Below, piece by piece: positions 12,216 through 22,130 of a stretch of 64,000 bases of DNA. The stretch is taken from assembly GCA_032358165.1 (NCBI GenBank), contig JAALGY010000012.1, positions 868,001 to 932,000 of the forward strand. The letters run 5' to 3'. The DNA comes from Diplosphaera chodatii (lineage: Eukaryota; Chlorophyta; Trebouxiophyceae; Prasiolales; Stichococcaceae). Positions within the stretch are counted from its first letter, which is position 1. Every line of letters starts with the position of its first letter. The notes beneath the pieces are model-generated. The model was not told the DNA's origin. It did no database searches and saw only the letters and a program-made list of their open reading frames with translations. Both the position numbers and the translations under genes were made by a program.

Positions 12216-12873
12216 AGCCTATCGCATCCGGCATCATGGCTGGCTTGTCTCTCTAACTTAAATGTACTTGCCATATACGACTGGTTGTAAGTATGGCAGT
12301 GCGGACGGCAGCTTGTGGGCTAGGCTGGCATGGCGACTACGGCATACATTATTGCACTGGGCAGGAATGGCAGCTCACATCACTGAGGCCGCAGATATTC
12401 AGACAAACATCTGCCAGACATTGCACACAGCGGCGCTGAAAGTCTCTCTCTGCACTGCGGATGGCACGCCTGATCTGGGATGCGCACGGGTAGCATCTAC
12501 CATGCGTGCAGGCGCGCAACAAGCAGACCTTCCACCGGGGGTGCTGCATCGTGTGAAAGCTTCAACAGGCTGCATTTCCTCAATCATGGTCAGAATTTGA
12601 GGAGCCGATTGAAAGAATCGCAGCAAGTGTGGTGCAAGCCACTATAGAGTAACGCTCTGTTGAATGTCGGAATGTGCATGTGCCAGCCTGCTGATGGTAC
12701 CCAGATGGTCAGTGATCTCACACATATACGAAGATCATCGCTGCCATGCAACATCCGAGTCGCTCAATGCCATCTGCCTGCGAAGGTGTGCCATAGCTAG
12801 GTGGTGATATGCAGGTACGCCTGCACGGGCGGCATTTCGATATTACACCAGCTGCAGCTGCCTGTGAGCTGTC
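12216..12873. other. Spacer inside the array
   Basis: No exon with codon bias, splice pair or array motif was found. It separates TM1 and its upstream region from the 3' end of TM2. Confidence 0.35.
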
Positions 12874-13323
12874 TCATGCCTCTGAGGTATCTGACGCGAA
12901 ATCCAACATGTCCTGGAGCTCGTGGGCGGCCGCGTCAGCAGCGCAGCCCGCACCGCTGCGGGCGGCGTCAGCATCATGCCGCCAGCGCTGCCTGCTTGCC
13001 AGTCATGCAGTCATATCATTGCATGACTGGATTGCATGCTCGGCCTTGCTGGGACGTGCATGCGGGTCCAGCATGATAACTTGCCCGGAAGATGTGCCTC
13101 GAAATCATGCACCCCTGCAGCGCTGGAGGGTTAAGCCTACTACGCACCAGCGGCAGTAGCCCAGAATTGCCAGCGTGACACCAGTCGCAGCTACATCCGC
13201 AGCGTCGAGGCGCCTGCCCTTCATCTCGTGAGGCATGCGCTGCTCTGCCTCTTTCTCCTGCGCTCTATGCGCTTCCTCATTGTTGCACCTCGCCCTCAAC
13301 CACGGCAAAACCATCTCAAGCAT
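12874..13323 (-). CDS. Array member TM2: 97-residue single-pass membrane protein
   Basis: Exons 13323-13148 and 12991-12874, phase-2 junction within Trp. An alternative in-frame ATG lies at 13314 and aligns better with TM5. Exon 1 gives MVLPWLRARCNNEEAHRAQ, a charged helix, then the membrane helix DVAATGVTLAILGYCRW. Exon 2 starts QRWRHDADAA, is Ala-rich, and ends in an acidic tail with ELQDMLDFASDTSEA. The start is close to that of TM5 (MILSWWRAR) and the tail close to that of TM7 (LKEILDFSDSSDDEER), which is the best evidence that the array is one family. Donor is GTGCGT, acceptor CAG. The upstream block at 13411-13485 is well preserved. Confidence 0.75.
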
Positions 13324-13410
13324 TTGATTGCGCACAGTGCAGCGGAAGGTATATCGGATACAGGCGCGCGAGTGATTCAAGCATATGCAGCGTGCGGACT
13401 TGTGCCGTTG

Positions 13411-13485
13411 TGCGCGAAGGTGCATCGCCTTGGACAATACGCCGAGTTGACACGTCAGGAGAGATCAAGATTGAGATGTGCAGCA
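13411..13485 (-). promoter_or_regulatory. Shared upstream block of the array (TM2)
   Basis: It contains TTGGACAATACGCCG and then GACACGTCAGGAGAGATC, AAGATTGAGATGTGCAGCAG on the plus strand. On the coding strand this reads CTGCACATCTCAATCTTGAT followed by a TGACGTGTC core, the kind of ACGT element bound by plant bZIP factors. Nearly the same text precedes TM7, TM6 and TM5. It lies about 90-160 bp before the TM2 start. Confidence 0.6.
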
Positions 13486-14214
13486 GATGTGCAAGGTGAC
13501 AGCTCGTCGGCCACCCATGTCTGTTTGCAGGTCAGCGGGTACAATGCGTCAGTTCTACTCTAGTGGTCCACTCTAACGGGCCGCCTGGGTGCATGCAATG
13601 AACGGCTGCTTTCAAACCCACACGGATGCCGGGCAAGCTTCAAACTCCCAGGGCGGAAGATTTCGACTTACGCCGTGAGGCCGGTTTCAGGCCTCACAGT
13701 TTGCTTGCAAGCCTTGCAGGCTGAGTGCCGCAGCAAGCCGCTGCAGACCCTTCTACACCTCTGTTGCATATGCGCTGTCCTCCTTCGGCATGGTCAATGT
13801 ATCTGCTGCAATCCTGAGAGTGTGCGGGTCCAAGTGCTGTGCACCAATGCAGATTGTCAGCCAGCTCATGCCACTTCGTGGTAGCTCACAGCACAGTCTG
13901 GTGCACGGGCCTCCTAGAAGGACGGTTCGTTGTCAACGCTCCCTGACGATATTCGCATGTTGGGACACCACCTGAGCGGTGTGAATGCCGTTTCGGCCAG
14001 CCAGCGCACCCTTGCTGCAATGAAGGGATGCAAAGCTCAGGACTGGTCACGACTCCAGGAGTTGCTAGCCGTCGTGTACAACACCTCGTGTGTGACATGC
14101 TGGCCCCAGGACGGTGACAGTACACGGCACGGTGGCAGGTACATATGCCGCTTTCAGTGAGGTTGCCGTCTCATCACGAAGCTGTGTGATGCTCCTAACA
14201 GCGCTTGAGCTGAT
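13486..14214. other. Spacer inside the array
   Basis: Nothing with coding character or array motifs was recognised. A short run near 13700-13745 is rich in TGCAGG-type words but gives no product. Confidence 0.35.
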
Positions 14215-14634
14215 TCAAAGTCGGACGGCATCATCCCTACCTCTGGCTGTCAGGATAGGACGGCTGGCAGCTGCCGCACCGAAGCCCGCAGCGCTGCCAG
14301 TACCATGCCGCCAATGCTGCCTGCTCATGCCAGGAAGCGCTAATACTGAAGCAATGTATCAGTGCGGCAGGAATCTGAGGTCCTATACATAACCCACTTG
14401 CACATGGTTGCCTACCTGCTTCGAGGTCATGCACGTTAACATGCCAGGTGCATGCAACATGTGTGGAGTGGCGCACCAGAGGCGGTACCCCAGAAGCATC
14501 ACCAGGCCAACTTCCACTGCGTTCGTATTATCCTTTCTGTCCTGTTTGTTCATGGCGTCAAGGCTCACGGTCCTTGATCGCTGTTCCTCTTTCCACCTCC
14601 AGAGTCCCACCTGGTCATCTGTGGCCATCCGCAT
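14215..14634 (-). CDS. Array member TM3: 87-residue single-pass membrane protein
   Basis: Exons 14634-14477 and 14320-14215, phase-2 junction in Trp, donor GTGCGC. Exon 1 has a charged N-terminus (WKEEQRSRT, NKQDRKDNTN) and a short hydrophobic helix (AVEVGLVMLLGYRLW), weaker than in TM1, TM2, TM5 and TM7. Exon 2 starts QHWRHGTGSAAG, very like TM2 (QRWRHDADAA), followed by an Ala-rich stretch and a short tail ending RDDAVRL. It lacks the acidic LDF tail. The family assignment rests on the intron position, the WxxWRH motif and the upstream block at 14746-14820. The helix is short, so this copy may be decaying. Confidence 0.65.
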
Positions 14635-14745
14635 GAGGGGCGTTGCGTAGCCCGTTGATCTGGCTTGTGTGGTTTGAGGCCACAAGTTCGAGTGTTAGTT
14701 GTTGAGAGAGTCGCAGGCAGCTCGAGGACGTGTCTAGGAGGGCTG

Positions 14746-14820
14746 CACCTCGAATCCAAGGGGTCGCCCAACGACGACACCGACAGGCACGTGAGGAGAT
14801 CGTGATGTGCAGCGCAGCGC
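14746..14820 (-). promoter_or_regulatory. Shared upstream block of the array (TM3), shortened
   Basis: The plus strand reads GACAGGCACGTGAGGAGATC then GTGATGTGCAGCGCAG. Compared with TM2 and TM7 a few bases are missing between GATC and ATGTGCAG. The ACGTG core is kept. It lies about 110-185 bp before the start. Confidence 0.5.
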
Positions 14821-15184
14821 AATCAGCAGGCGGCACACGCCCAGCTTTGCAGCTTGAACGCGCAGTAGCCATCGAACCATGCTTTACGACGATTTTGATG
14901 TGAGGCTAAGACTTGCAGACCCTCTACTTTTGGTACCCTATGCATGGCTGCAGGTCATCTGCCGTATGCTGCACGACCTTTGCAGCCTAAACATTGTCAC
15001 ACTTTACATGCTGGCGAACATGGCACACCCATAGGCATCAAGAGCTAGAGAGTGCCTTGCTTGCTGCAATGCGGATCGCATCCCAGGTCTGTGATTACAT
15101 GCGGGCACCATGTGCAGCAACATGGAGACATGCCATCATGATGTTGAAATCGCCTGTCTGTCATCCGAGGATGTTTTGGTGCTA
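14821..15184. other. Spacer inside the array
   Basis: No coding signal or repeat was recognised between the TM3 upstream block and the TM4 stop. Confidence 0.35.
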
Positions 15185-15677
15185 TCATGTAGCGGATTCT
15201 GCATCATCGCCTGCTTCTCCGCCGCCGAAATCATTGCCATTGCCGCCGCTCCGCCGCCAGCGCTTCCTGCAACCAGCCAGCTCTGTCGTGTTGACATACA
15301 CTATGCGGCTCAGTCACCGTCTAGATGATTGACAGGTGCAGTGAGGCGCAGAAGTTTTACATGTGCTGACCAGCGTGTGCCTTGCTGTGATTCATGCGGC
15401 GGGAGTGAGGGGCTGCGCACCAGAGGTGGCGACCCAGCAGGAGCGCGCCAACCACTGCTGAACCGGCTACAACCCGCGCAAGGACAGAGTCAACGTTCGC
15501 ACTAACTTGCGTCCCCTCTGCTCTCATGACCTTGACGTCTGTGCTGATGGGCTGCAGTGGCTGCTGCTCTTTGCAATCCAGCAGCCGCCGCCGCGCCTCC
15601 ACGAGGCGCCGCCGTCCCTCGTCGAGCAAGTATATGCCTCCGAAATACAGCGCAACATCTCTTAGAGAGCAGCCCAT
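15185..15677 (-). CDS. Array member TM4: 112-residue single-pass membrane protein
   Basis: Exons 15677-15421 and 15266-15185, phase-2 junction in Trp, donor GTGCGC, acceptor GCAG. Exon 1 is longer than in most members: it starts MGCSLRDVALYFGGIYLLDE, has an Arg-rich helix (EGRRRLVEARRRLLDCKE), then a membrane helix (ARVVAGSAVVGALLLGRHLW). Exon 2 starts KRWRRSGGNGNDFGGGE and ends DDAESAT, so it is Gly-rich and acidic. The KRWRR motif after the helix matches the family. The N-terminal glycine and cysteine could accept lipid groups, which is speculation. Only a weak version of the upstream block is present at 15786-15830. Confidence 0.7.
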
Positions 15678-15785
15678 ATCTACTTGCAAGCTCAGACAGA
15701 CTTGCGGGCACAATTCTGCACGCAGAATACGTGTGTGCGCACAAGGCCTTGCGTTGAGGAGGTTGCCTGGGAGAGTCCGCCAGGC

Positions 15786-15830
15786 CTCCACGTCAGCATG
15801 TGATGCACGCTCACGCACCATGCGTCCGTC
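15786..15830 (-). promoter_or_regulatory. Weak copy of the array upstream block (TM4)
   Basis: CTCCACGTCAGCATGTGATG on the plus strand resembles the ACGT core region of the block, and ACCATGCGTCC just after it also occurs after the relic copy at 20418-20465. The rest of the block is not recognisable. Confidence 0.35.
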
Positions 15831-16216
15831 ACATACCTCCGTGAACGCGACGTGCTTGGACTATGCAATGAGGACACATCCAGAGCTTTTGACCATGTGG
15901 TGATGCATGTGCATGGTAGCAAGGATGCCTGCTGTTGTTGCTATGTGTATGCGTTATTGAACACAATCAGTGTATGAAACTATGTGATCGTCGATTCTTA
16001 CAGCATTTGCCACATGACCATGGTTCAACTGATGTCTGACGCCTTTTTTCATTAGAGCGCGACACACCCGCCGAACTGTATCATATGTCGCACGGGAGAG
16101 ACACAGGCGGATGGTGTAACTGCTCTTATTAGTTGCCAGTTGCCTCTGGGATGCTTTAATCCTTACTCGTGCCCGCCGCAGTTTCGTGGACCTCCTGGAA
16201 ATCTCACGCAGCACCC
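15831..16216. other. Spacer inside the array
   Basis: A minus-strand open frame (15954-16280) continues from TM5 exon 2 in another reading frame, but its codon use is not that of a real gene. Nothing else was seen. Confidence 0.35.
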
Positions 16217-16602
16217 TCAGCACCGCCGGGCCCGCACCGTCACCAGCACCATCCCACCGCACCTGCTGGGCATTTGGCACACAACGGCATCATGTGGCTG
16301 CAAGTATTGTTGCTACATAAAATGAAGTTGAAAATATCATTACAAATTTCCGCATCACGAGCTGCCAGCACAATGGGTGGGCTGCCACGCGTGCCTCGGG
16401 CTGCTGCGCGCTCGCAGGTGCGCGGGGATGCGCACCACATGCAGCAGCCCACGACCAGCAGCGCGGCGCCTGCCGCTGCCACATCAGCAGAACGCAGGCA
16501 TCTTGCGTTCTCCTCCGGGCGCGTGCGCTCCTCTGCTGCAATTCCCTCCGCTTTCTGCGCATCGTTGTGCGTGCGCCTCGCCCTCCACCATGACAGGATC
16601 AT
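16217..16602 (-). CDS. Array member TM5: single-pass membrane protein, possibly frameshifted in exon 2
   Basis: Exon 1 (16602-16436) gives MILSWWRARRTHNDAQ, a charged helix and the membrane helix VAAAGAALLVVGCCMW; it aligns well with TM2. The donor is GTGCGC inside the Trp codon, as in the others. The expected exon 2 begins after CAG at 16263. In the phase set by exon 1 it reads CGGMVLVTVRARRC and stops at 16217. One base out of phase it reads VRWDGAGDGAG, which is what the family would predict (compare QRWRHDADAA). So a one-base change at the acceptor seems to have shifted the tail. It could be a decaying copy, or use a splice site that I cannot see. The upstream block at 16700-16773 is intact. 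Confidence 0.6.
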
Positions 16603-16699
16603 CTGCAACAACCGGGTGAAGAGCTTTCGAGACGTTGAAACTACATCTTCGAAGCACTCAGCCTGCGTGGCAGCCGTCCGATGAGCCCAGCATGCGGGC

Positions 16700-16773
16700 G
16701 TGTGCACGAAGATGCCTCGGATGTTCCGCTGGCAGACACGTCATGGGAGATCGTGATCAAGATGTGCAGCACA
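16700..16773 (-). promoter_or_regulatory. Shared upstream block of the array (TM5)
   Basis: The plus strand reads GTGTGCACGAAGATGCCTCG, then GACACGTCATGGGAGATC and AAGATGTGCAGCAC. The order and spacing match TM7 and TM2. It lies about 100-170 bp before the TM5 start. Confidence 0.6.
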
Positions 16774-16955
16774 CTTGCCAGCTGTAATATCTCTTTGTGA
16801 GAGGTGTGTATTGGACACGTGACACACGATTTTAGCATGATATCAAGTGCATATGCTGCTCTCATGCCTGCGTTTCTGCGCTATCTGCGCGCGTGAAATG
16901 ATGCCATTGCTTCCGAACCTACATGCGCACGCCCAGACAGAGCTAGTTTCATGTG

Positions 16956-19900
16956 TCACCACCATTCAGCCAGCCTGATGTTCCTGTGAGGCTTTTTGCG
17001 GCCCCTAAGCTCGTCCTGCAGTTCTGGGACGACATCTACAAGCAGGTTCCACAGCAGCAGCGTCTTGTTGACCCTGTACCTAAGCAGCATGATGCGCATG
17101 TACGGCGAGCTGGCAGTGGGCATGCTGTCTTCTATTGCTGCCCCTATCGCTGTGTCGCCAAGCCCAGCCAGCAATTCGATCCGACTTTGCCAATGTGCGT
17201 CTTCCGCTGCACCGCCAGCGTTGCCGACGTCAGCCAAATTCAGCACTGGGTTGCCGCCGTCAGCCACGGACTGTATGGCCTGCAAGCCCAGGAGGACTGC
17301 AATGTTGTCGAGGCTGGACATACCGTGGCATCCGCACCTGACCCTGACGGTGCGCACGCAGGGCGTCTGTCTGCCTCACCGGGATCTGATGTTCCAACAT
17401 GAAACGCCAGTAGTTGCGACCAAGAATCTCGTCGTCCCTGAGCAACAGCTTCAAGTCCTGCATGCGTAAGCACAACGGCAATAGGGGACGCTGTTGCCGC
17501 TTCTGCAGGATGTCGTCAACTGGCAGAAGGCAATGTGAACTTTGCAGGTTTGGCGTGCACATGTCACTGCACGGTTGTGAGTGGAATTTTACCATGGGTC
17601 ATATGCACCTGCAGCACTGGCGCCATGCCGGACAGCAGCTCCATGCAACGCAGCGCAACGGCCACCTTTGTCATGCGCAGCACCCTGGCTGCATCGCTAT
17701 GTGTATCCAGTGCTGCGCACGCATCTGAAAATGCCCACACCAAGCGCTTGTCTACAGACCCGAGTAGTCGCAGCTGTGCATGCAGAGCACAAGAGTTCCA
17801 CTTTTAAAACCCTGTGCGCTGAATTTACTTCAATGCATAGCATCTGACATGACACGCAGACTCTTTCCAGTCTGGTGGAAGGTCACACTGTATGGTTAGC
17901 CGGCCGACATGGTGCATATCAGATGGCCGACATGGTGCATATCAGAGATCACTTACATCTTACCTTCAGCTCTGGGTATCCCACGTCAGGTTGATCACCG
18001 CTTGTGGCCTGATTTGCTTTGTACATCTGCTTGACCAACCGATGTTGTAGATCTTGCTGCAAGCACAATACGTGGTTGCAGTGGCCTGCAGCAGCTCCAC
18101 ATTGCAGAGTAGCGCAAGTTGCACTGGTACAAGGGCAGACGGTAGGTCGTAGGCTCTGTCACAGTCCAGCCCCCCAAGTGTCAAGCTGAGGAACACAAGC
18201 GGGAGCATGCAGAAGGAAGCGACCTGCGGCGCGGCGAGGTTGAGATACCAATCCAGGGCTGCATCGATTGACGGGAACAGAAGCACACCGTCATTCGGAT
18301 TGCCAGGCGGCACAAAGCCATACTGCAGCAGGAATTCCTCATTGTCGTGCTGCCCTGCGATGCAGGCAGGGTGTGATGTGACGTGCCGCACGGCAGCAGC
18401 TGTGGCTGCGGCAGCTGTGCTGCAGAAGTTTGCATGACCTTCTGAAACACACCACATCCTTGTAACATCATCACTGACACTATCAGGGTGGAGGTTGCAC
18501 CGTAGCTCAGGTATAGCTCCTCACGCTCTTCAATGTCACGCATGGCCTTGAGGTGTATCTGCCACTCCACCCCACCATCTGCTTCCTCCAACCCTACAAC
18601 GTCCCACCTGTTGGGGAGCAACGGTACAGAGCATGCTCATAACGAGCCAAACACATACATCTGTGTCCCTCGCTAGAAGAAAGGCAGAATTTCCGCGAAG
18701 ATCTGAAAAGTGCTATGGGTGGTCCACAATATACCTTACATTGCTGCTTCCAAGGTGACCACACCACTTGACACCATATGCATCTACTTCATTTCCGTGG
18801 TCGATCAGGTCAAGCAGCGGCACCAAGGTGTATATTGTACTGTCTCCCATTCCAACACTCATGCTTCTGCTTCGGACCACCTGCAGGAGCAGGTCGGCTC
18901 ACGTGGATCAGAGGTCGCTTGAGGAAGCAGCACTGAGCGCCATGGGCAGAGTGAGGCGTAGGTGCAGATAGCAGCGCATATCATCGTTCCTTCGTTCCTT
19001 GCACTCCCTCACCGCCAGTGCCCACTGGAACTCTTCAAGGCATGCACCGCCCGTCGCGCCTGCCGGCAGCAGGCTAAACCACTCCAGTGCCAGCTGTTGC
19101 TGAGTCCTCCATGCCTTGTTCAATGGCAGGTACTCTGCTGCTTCCACATCTGACTTGGTGGGCTGTGGTACCGAAGTGGGAAGTACCTGAGTCCAAAAGT
19201 AAATTGCGGTTCTGAGTGGTAGGCAGAAGCCCTGGTGACAGCGCGCACACGACTGCAACTTTGCTGGTACCAATACTTCTTCTGCCATTGTATGACACCC
19301 TGGAAGTACAACTGCCAGGCACCTGCAGGTAGGGTGCCCAAGGTGATGCTGCACCCAGCTGCACCTCCCGCAGCACCTCCGCCGCCAGCCGCACCTCCCA
19401 TGGTGCATCTGCAAGACCGTGCGCTGCTGCGTCGCCATCAGGGTCGTCAGGAAGGACTGCGACTCCCAACCGCAGCGGCACAGCCAGCAGCAGCTGTCCA
19501 GCTGGTACGGGCTGCACATGTTGAACACCCAGACTCTACAAATCAAGTATTTATGATGACTTGATGTGCTTACAGCACCAGGGGTACCAGCATGGTATGT
19601 GTCGTTGCCGGGTGAACAGTGCAATTGATTATGCAGCAAGGGCAGGACCTGTACTGCTCCGGCGCCACACTCAATGTTGCCACTAATCGTGTCGCTATCT
19701 GTAAGTAAGGCTAGTAGCGGGCCGCTGGCCTCCGGGTGCCAAGCGCCTGCATGTGGAGATGTGCAAATGGCAGGCCAACATGTACCTGCATGTCGAGTGT
19801 GTGTCAAGCATGTAGAGCGACGTGACGTTTGTATGCACTGGTGCACCATGTTCTCCCATCCACTCGAGAAGCTGCTGCAGTCTCGATTCGGCTTCCTCTT

Positions 19901-19964
19901 CAGCGATGCTGATGTTTCGCTTGCTGCCGCTGCAGCACACGCCGCGGTGTGCCGGCGCCCTCAA
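16956..19964 (-). CDS. SET-domain protein-lysine methyltransferase, Rubisco LSMT-like
   Basis: Minus-strand exons spell an LSMT-type protein: an N-terminal helix (AESRLQQLLEWMGEHG, about 19900-19850), IECGAGAVQ joined to PVPAGQLLLAVPLRLGV (19650 and 19510), LAAEVLREVQLGAASPWAPY (about 19380), WRTQQQLALEWFSLLPAG and CLEEFQWALAV (19100-19020), VVRSRSMSVG and LVPLLDLIDHGNEVD (18880-18780), the SET end EEREELYLSYGA (about 18510), then NEEFLLQYGFVPPGNPNDG (18340) and a helical C-terminal substrate-binding region (QSRIELLAGLGDTAIGAAIE, YRVNKTLLLWNLL). EELYLSYG is the end of the SET core, and LDLIDHGNE takes the place of the usual NH motif. The family methylates lysines of Rubisco, aldolase or other plastid and cytosolic proteins; the substrate is unknown. 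The stop is at 16956; the start is unresolved and may lie in a 5' exon. It interrupts the small-gene array. Confidence 0.82.
17902..17947. repeat. Tandem duplication, 23-bp unit, two copies
   Basis: GGCCGACATGGTGCATATCA plus three more bases occurs twice in a row, differing only at the final base. It lies between LSMT exons, so in an intron. Confidence 0.9.
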
Positions 19965-20034
19965 GCGGTGTAGTGTCCGCCCTGCATCGCTGCCTGCAAG
20001 CAGGCTGCATGGTTTTGTGCCTCAACCGTGCGTG

Positions 20035-20322
20035 TGAGACGAGAAGCGCCTGTGTCTGCTCCATGAACAGCGGCGCACCTGGCCCATGCCGGGCTGCGCC
20101 CCTGACACCCCCTGCCGTGCAGACTGCCTGGCGATTCCGGTGCTGCATTATTGTTACACCAGACCCACCAGAGGGGCGGTGGGTGCTGCACACATGACGA
20201 AGCGACACGCAAGGCAGCGAAGATGTCATTTGCAGACCGGCATGCCTCCCCAAGGTGCTTCTGGTACAAGCAGCTCCTGCCAATCTGCAGCAACAGCGCA
20301 CATGTGCGGAATGCAAATGCAT
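20035..20322 (-). pseudogene. Relic of an array gene
   Basis: A donor-like CCTCTG/GTGGGTC at 20169/20168 follows a CCGCC-type sequence, as in TM3. A matching acceptor context (CATGGAGCAG then a GGCGC) lies at about 20056, like that of TM6. An upstream block is present at 20418-20465. The frame in between (starting MHLHSAHVRCCC at 20322) has no clear membrane helix. I read it as a decayed copy, on pattern evidence only. Confidence 0.4.
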
Positions 20323-20417
20323 ACTTGACTGTATGATGTGTGACCGGGGTGAAGCTGAGATCTTGCAGTTGCTCGCGAGGCCTTTGTTCGACTCAACAAC
20401 ACATACGAGAGTGCAGG

Positions 20418-20465
20418 CGTCGAACGATCCGCTGGGCCACGTCAGCATGAGATGCAGATGCGTTG
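20418..20465 (-). promoter_or_regulatory. Copy of the array upstream block next to the relic
   Basis: The plus strand reads TCGAACGATCCGCTGGGCCA followed by CGTCAGCATGAGATGCAG. Its left half is close to that of TM6 (GACGGTCCGCTGGGCAGCC) and it keeps the ACGT core. It is about 450 bp upstream of the LSMT coding region, so it might now act on that gene. Confidence 0.45.
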
Positions 20466-20749
20466 CACACCCAAGCACCATGCGTCCCTCACAACCCAGT
20501 AAGCTGTATTTCAGTTTCAACTGTCGTCTGGGATTCACATCCAAAAGTGCGATGTGTCCCAGCCAGGTGATGCAGGCGCAGACATGTGGCAGCAGAGGGG
20601 CGAAGTATGCTTCAGTGGGAGATTTTTGCTTCTCTGCTTTCATTGAAACAAAAACGAGTGTACAAGGCTACACATGGTCGCCCGTGCTTGCTTGCTGCTG
20701 TATCTGCCTGATCGTGCATCATTCAAGCCAGTGATCTATGATGCTGTGG

Positions 20750-21163
20750 CTATGCAGCGGCACCATAACAGTCCTGAGCCCTGTCGTGTCCACACAGAGC
20801 CACTGCCCCTCCTCCCCCTCCTCCTGGTCCGCTCCCTCCCCAGCCTTCATCCACTTCGAGGAAGTGGCCGGCAGCCGCACCAGCCCCACCACCACCAGGT
20901 GCACCAGGATCATCGCCTCGCCGCCAGCGCCCCCTGCTCGTCCATGAACATGACGGCGTGGAGCTGCCATCGACGTGCCGCAGTCGCTAAGAGCTTTGTT
21001 CAGGCTGATGCACCTCCAGCCCAGTGACTGGGACATACTGTGCGCCTTGGAGTGAGATGTGCAGGGATGTATGTGGGAGTGCGCACCAAAGGTACAAGCC
21101 GACAACAGTCACTGTGACGCTGAACGCTGCTACCCATGGCACATATGCTTGTTTGTCTGTCAT
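20750..21163 (-). CDS. Array member TM6: 86-residue single-pass membrane protein, upstream start lost
   Basis: Exons 21163-21087 and 20933-20750, phase-2 junction in Trp, donor GTGCGC. From ATG 21163 it gives MTDKQAYVPWVAAFSVTVTV, continuing the membrane helix to LYLW. Exon 2 starts GRWRRGDDPG, followed by a long Gly-rich region and a tail with LEVDEGW and DRAQDCYGAAA. The family N-terminus is also visible further upstream in frame (ARLAGRCTNEDAQRAG, 21250-21200, like RARCNNEEAHRAQ of TM2), but where the ATG should be the sequence is GTG ATA and a stop lies just before. So either translation starts at 21163 or this copy has lost its normal start. The upstream block at 21350-21426 is intact. 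Confidence 0.6.
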
Positions 21164-21349
21164 AACGCAGCCTTGCGGCGTGTGCTTCACGCCCTTTCTG
21201 CTCCCTGCTCTCTGCGCATCCTCGTTCGTGCACCTTCCCGCCAACCTTGCCGAACGCTGTATCACCGAGAAGCGAGAAGCACGCAGGTGTATCTATGATA
21301 TCAGTCTGACTGGAAAGCAGCCAATGGCCCGGGGAGCTTCGTGTGCAGT

Positions 21350-21426
21350 GTATGCACGAGGGTCCTCCACATTGGACGGTCCGCTGGGCAGCCACGTGAC
21401 AGGAGATTAAGATTGCGATGTGCAGC
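21350..21426 (-). promoter_or_regulatory. Shared upstream block of the array (TM6)
   Basis: The plus strand reads TGGACGGTCCGCTGGGCAGC, then CACGTGACAGGAGATTAAGA and TTGCGATGTGCAGC. The core here is a perfect CACGTG. It lies about 85-160 bp before the position of the ancestral start and 190 bp before the ATG used above. Confidence 0.55.
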
Positions 21427-22130
21427 AAAACTAAATTGTCACTTCGTCAGTCTAAATGCACTGTCTGTTCGTTACCAGCATTGCATTATCGGCCTCAATC
21501 AATCCATGCTGCGGTGGCTCTTACACATTTCCCTGATCCACAAGTGCAATGCTTCCGACTAGATGATTTGGCGCTGGCATGCACCCCAGGACATGACTGG
21601 CACCGCAAGCACGCAACTGCAAACAGAAAATATCCGATGCAACACCATTGGCCCGTCCATAGCGTGCTATTGCTCAATAAGTCTCTGCTCGCTGTTGTTC
21701 TGGTTGATGTGCACAGTTCTGGTTGATGTGCACAAAAGTGCACAACCTACATGCGCTGAGCGTCGGGGCTGCAACACCAAATTCTGCCCACAGAGTGGCA
21801 GGATGGCGGAGCAGGGACGTTCTGACAGCTTCAGTCAGCGACACTGCGCTAAACGGCCGCAACATGCTGACGATCACAGCACGCAGAAGCTCCCTGCTGA
21901 CAGCAAGTGTACGGAGTGGGGACGGCATCACATGCGCACATGCAATCACGCACATCATGCCCTCGTAACCTCAAGATCAGGCAGCAAGTCGCTACCGCCT
22001 CAAGCGGGCATAGTGCGGGTGTTACATGCCTGGCATGGCTTTGGATGCTGACATGCAGGCGGCATTTGAGACACTGCACTTGAGCGATCATGCTCCTCCC
22101 GCTGCCATCTGGCCGTATGGATGCAAAGCT
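21427..22130. other. Spacer inside the array
   Basis: It holds a perfect tandem duplication (21697-21734) but no coding signal or array motif that I could recognise. Confidence 0.35.
21697..21734. repeat. Perfect tandem duplication, 19-bp unit, two copies
   Basis: GTTCTGGTTGATGTGCACA occurs twice in a row without mismatch, in non-coding sequence between TM6 and TM7. Confidence 0.95.

Noticed and set aside
15954..16280. A 108-residue minus-strand open frame next to TM5
   Set aside because: Only its first ten or so residues match the family (VRWDGAG). The rest lacks codon bias and family features.
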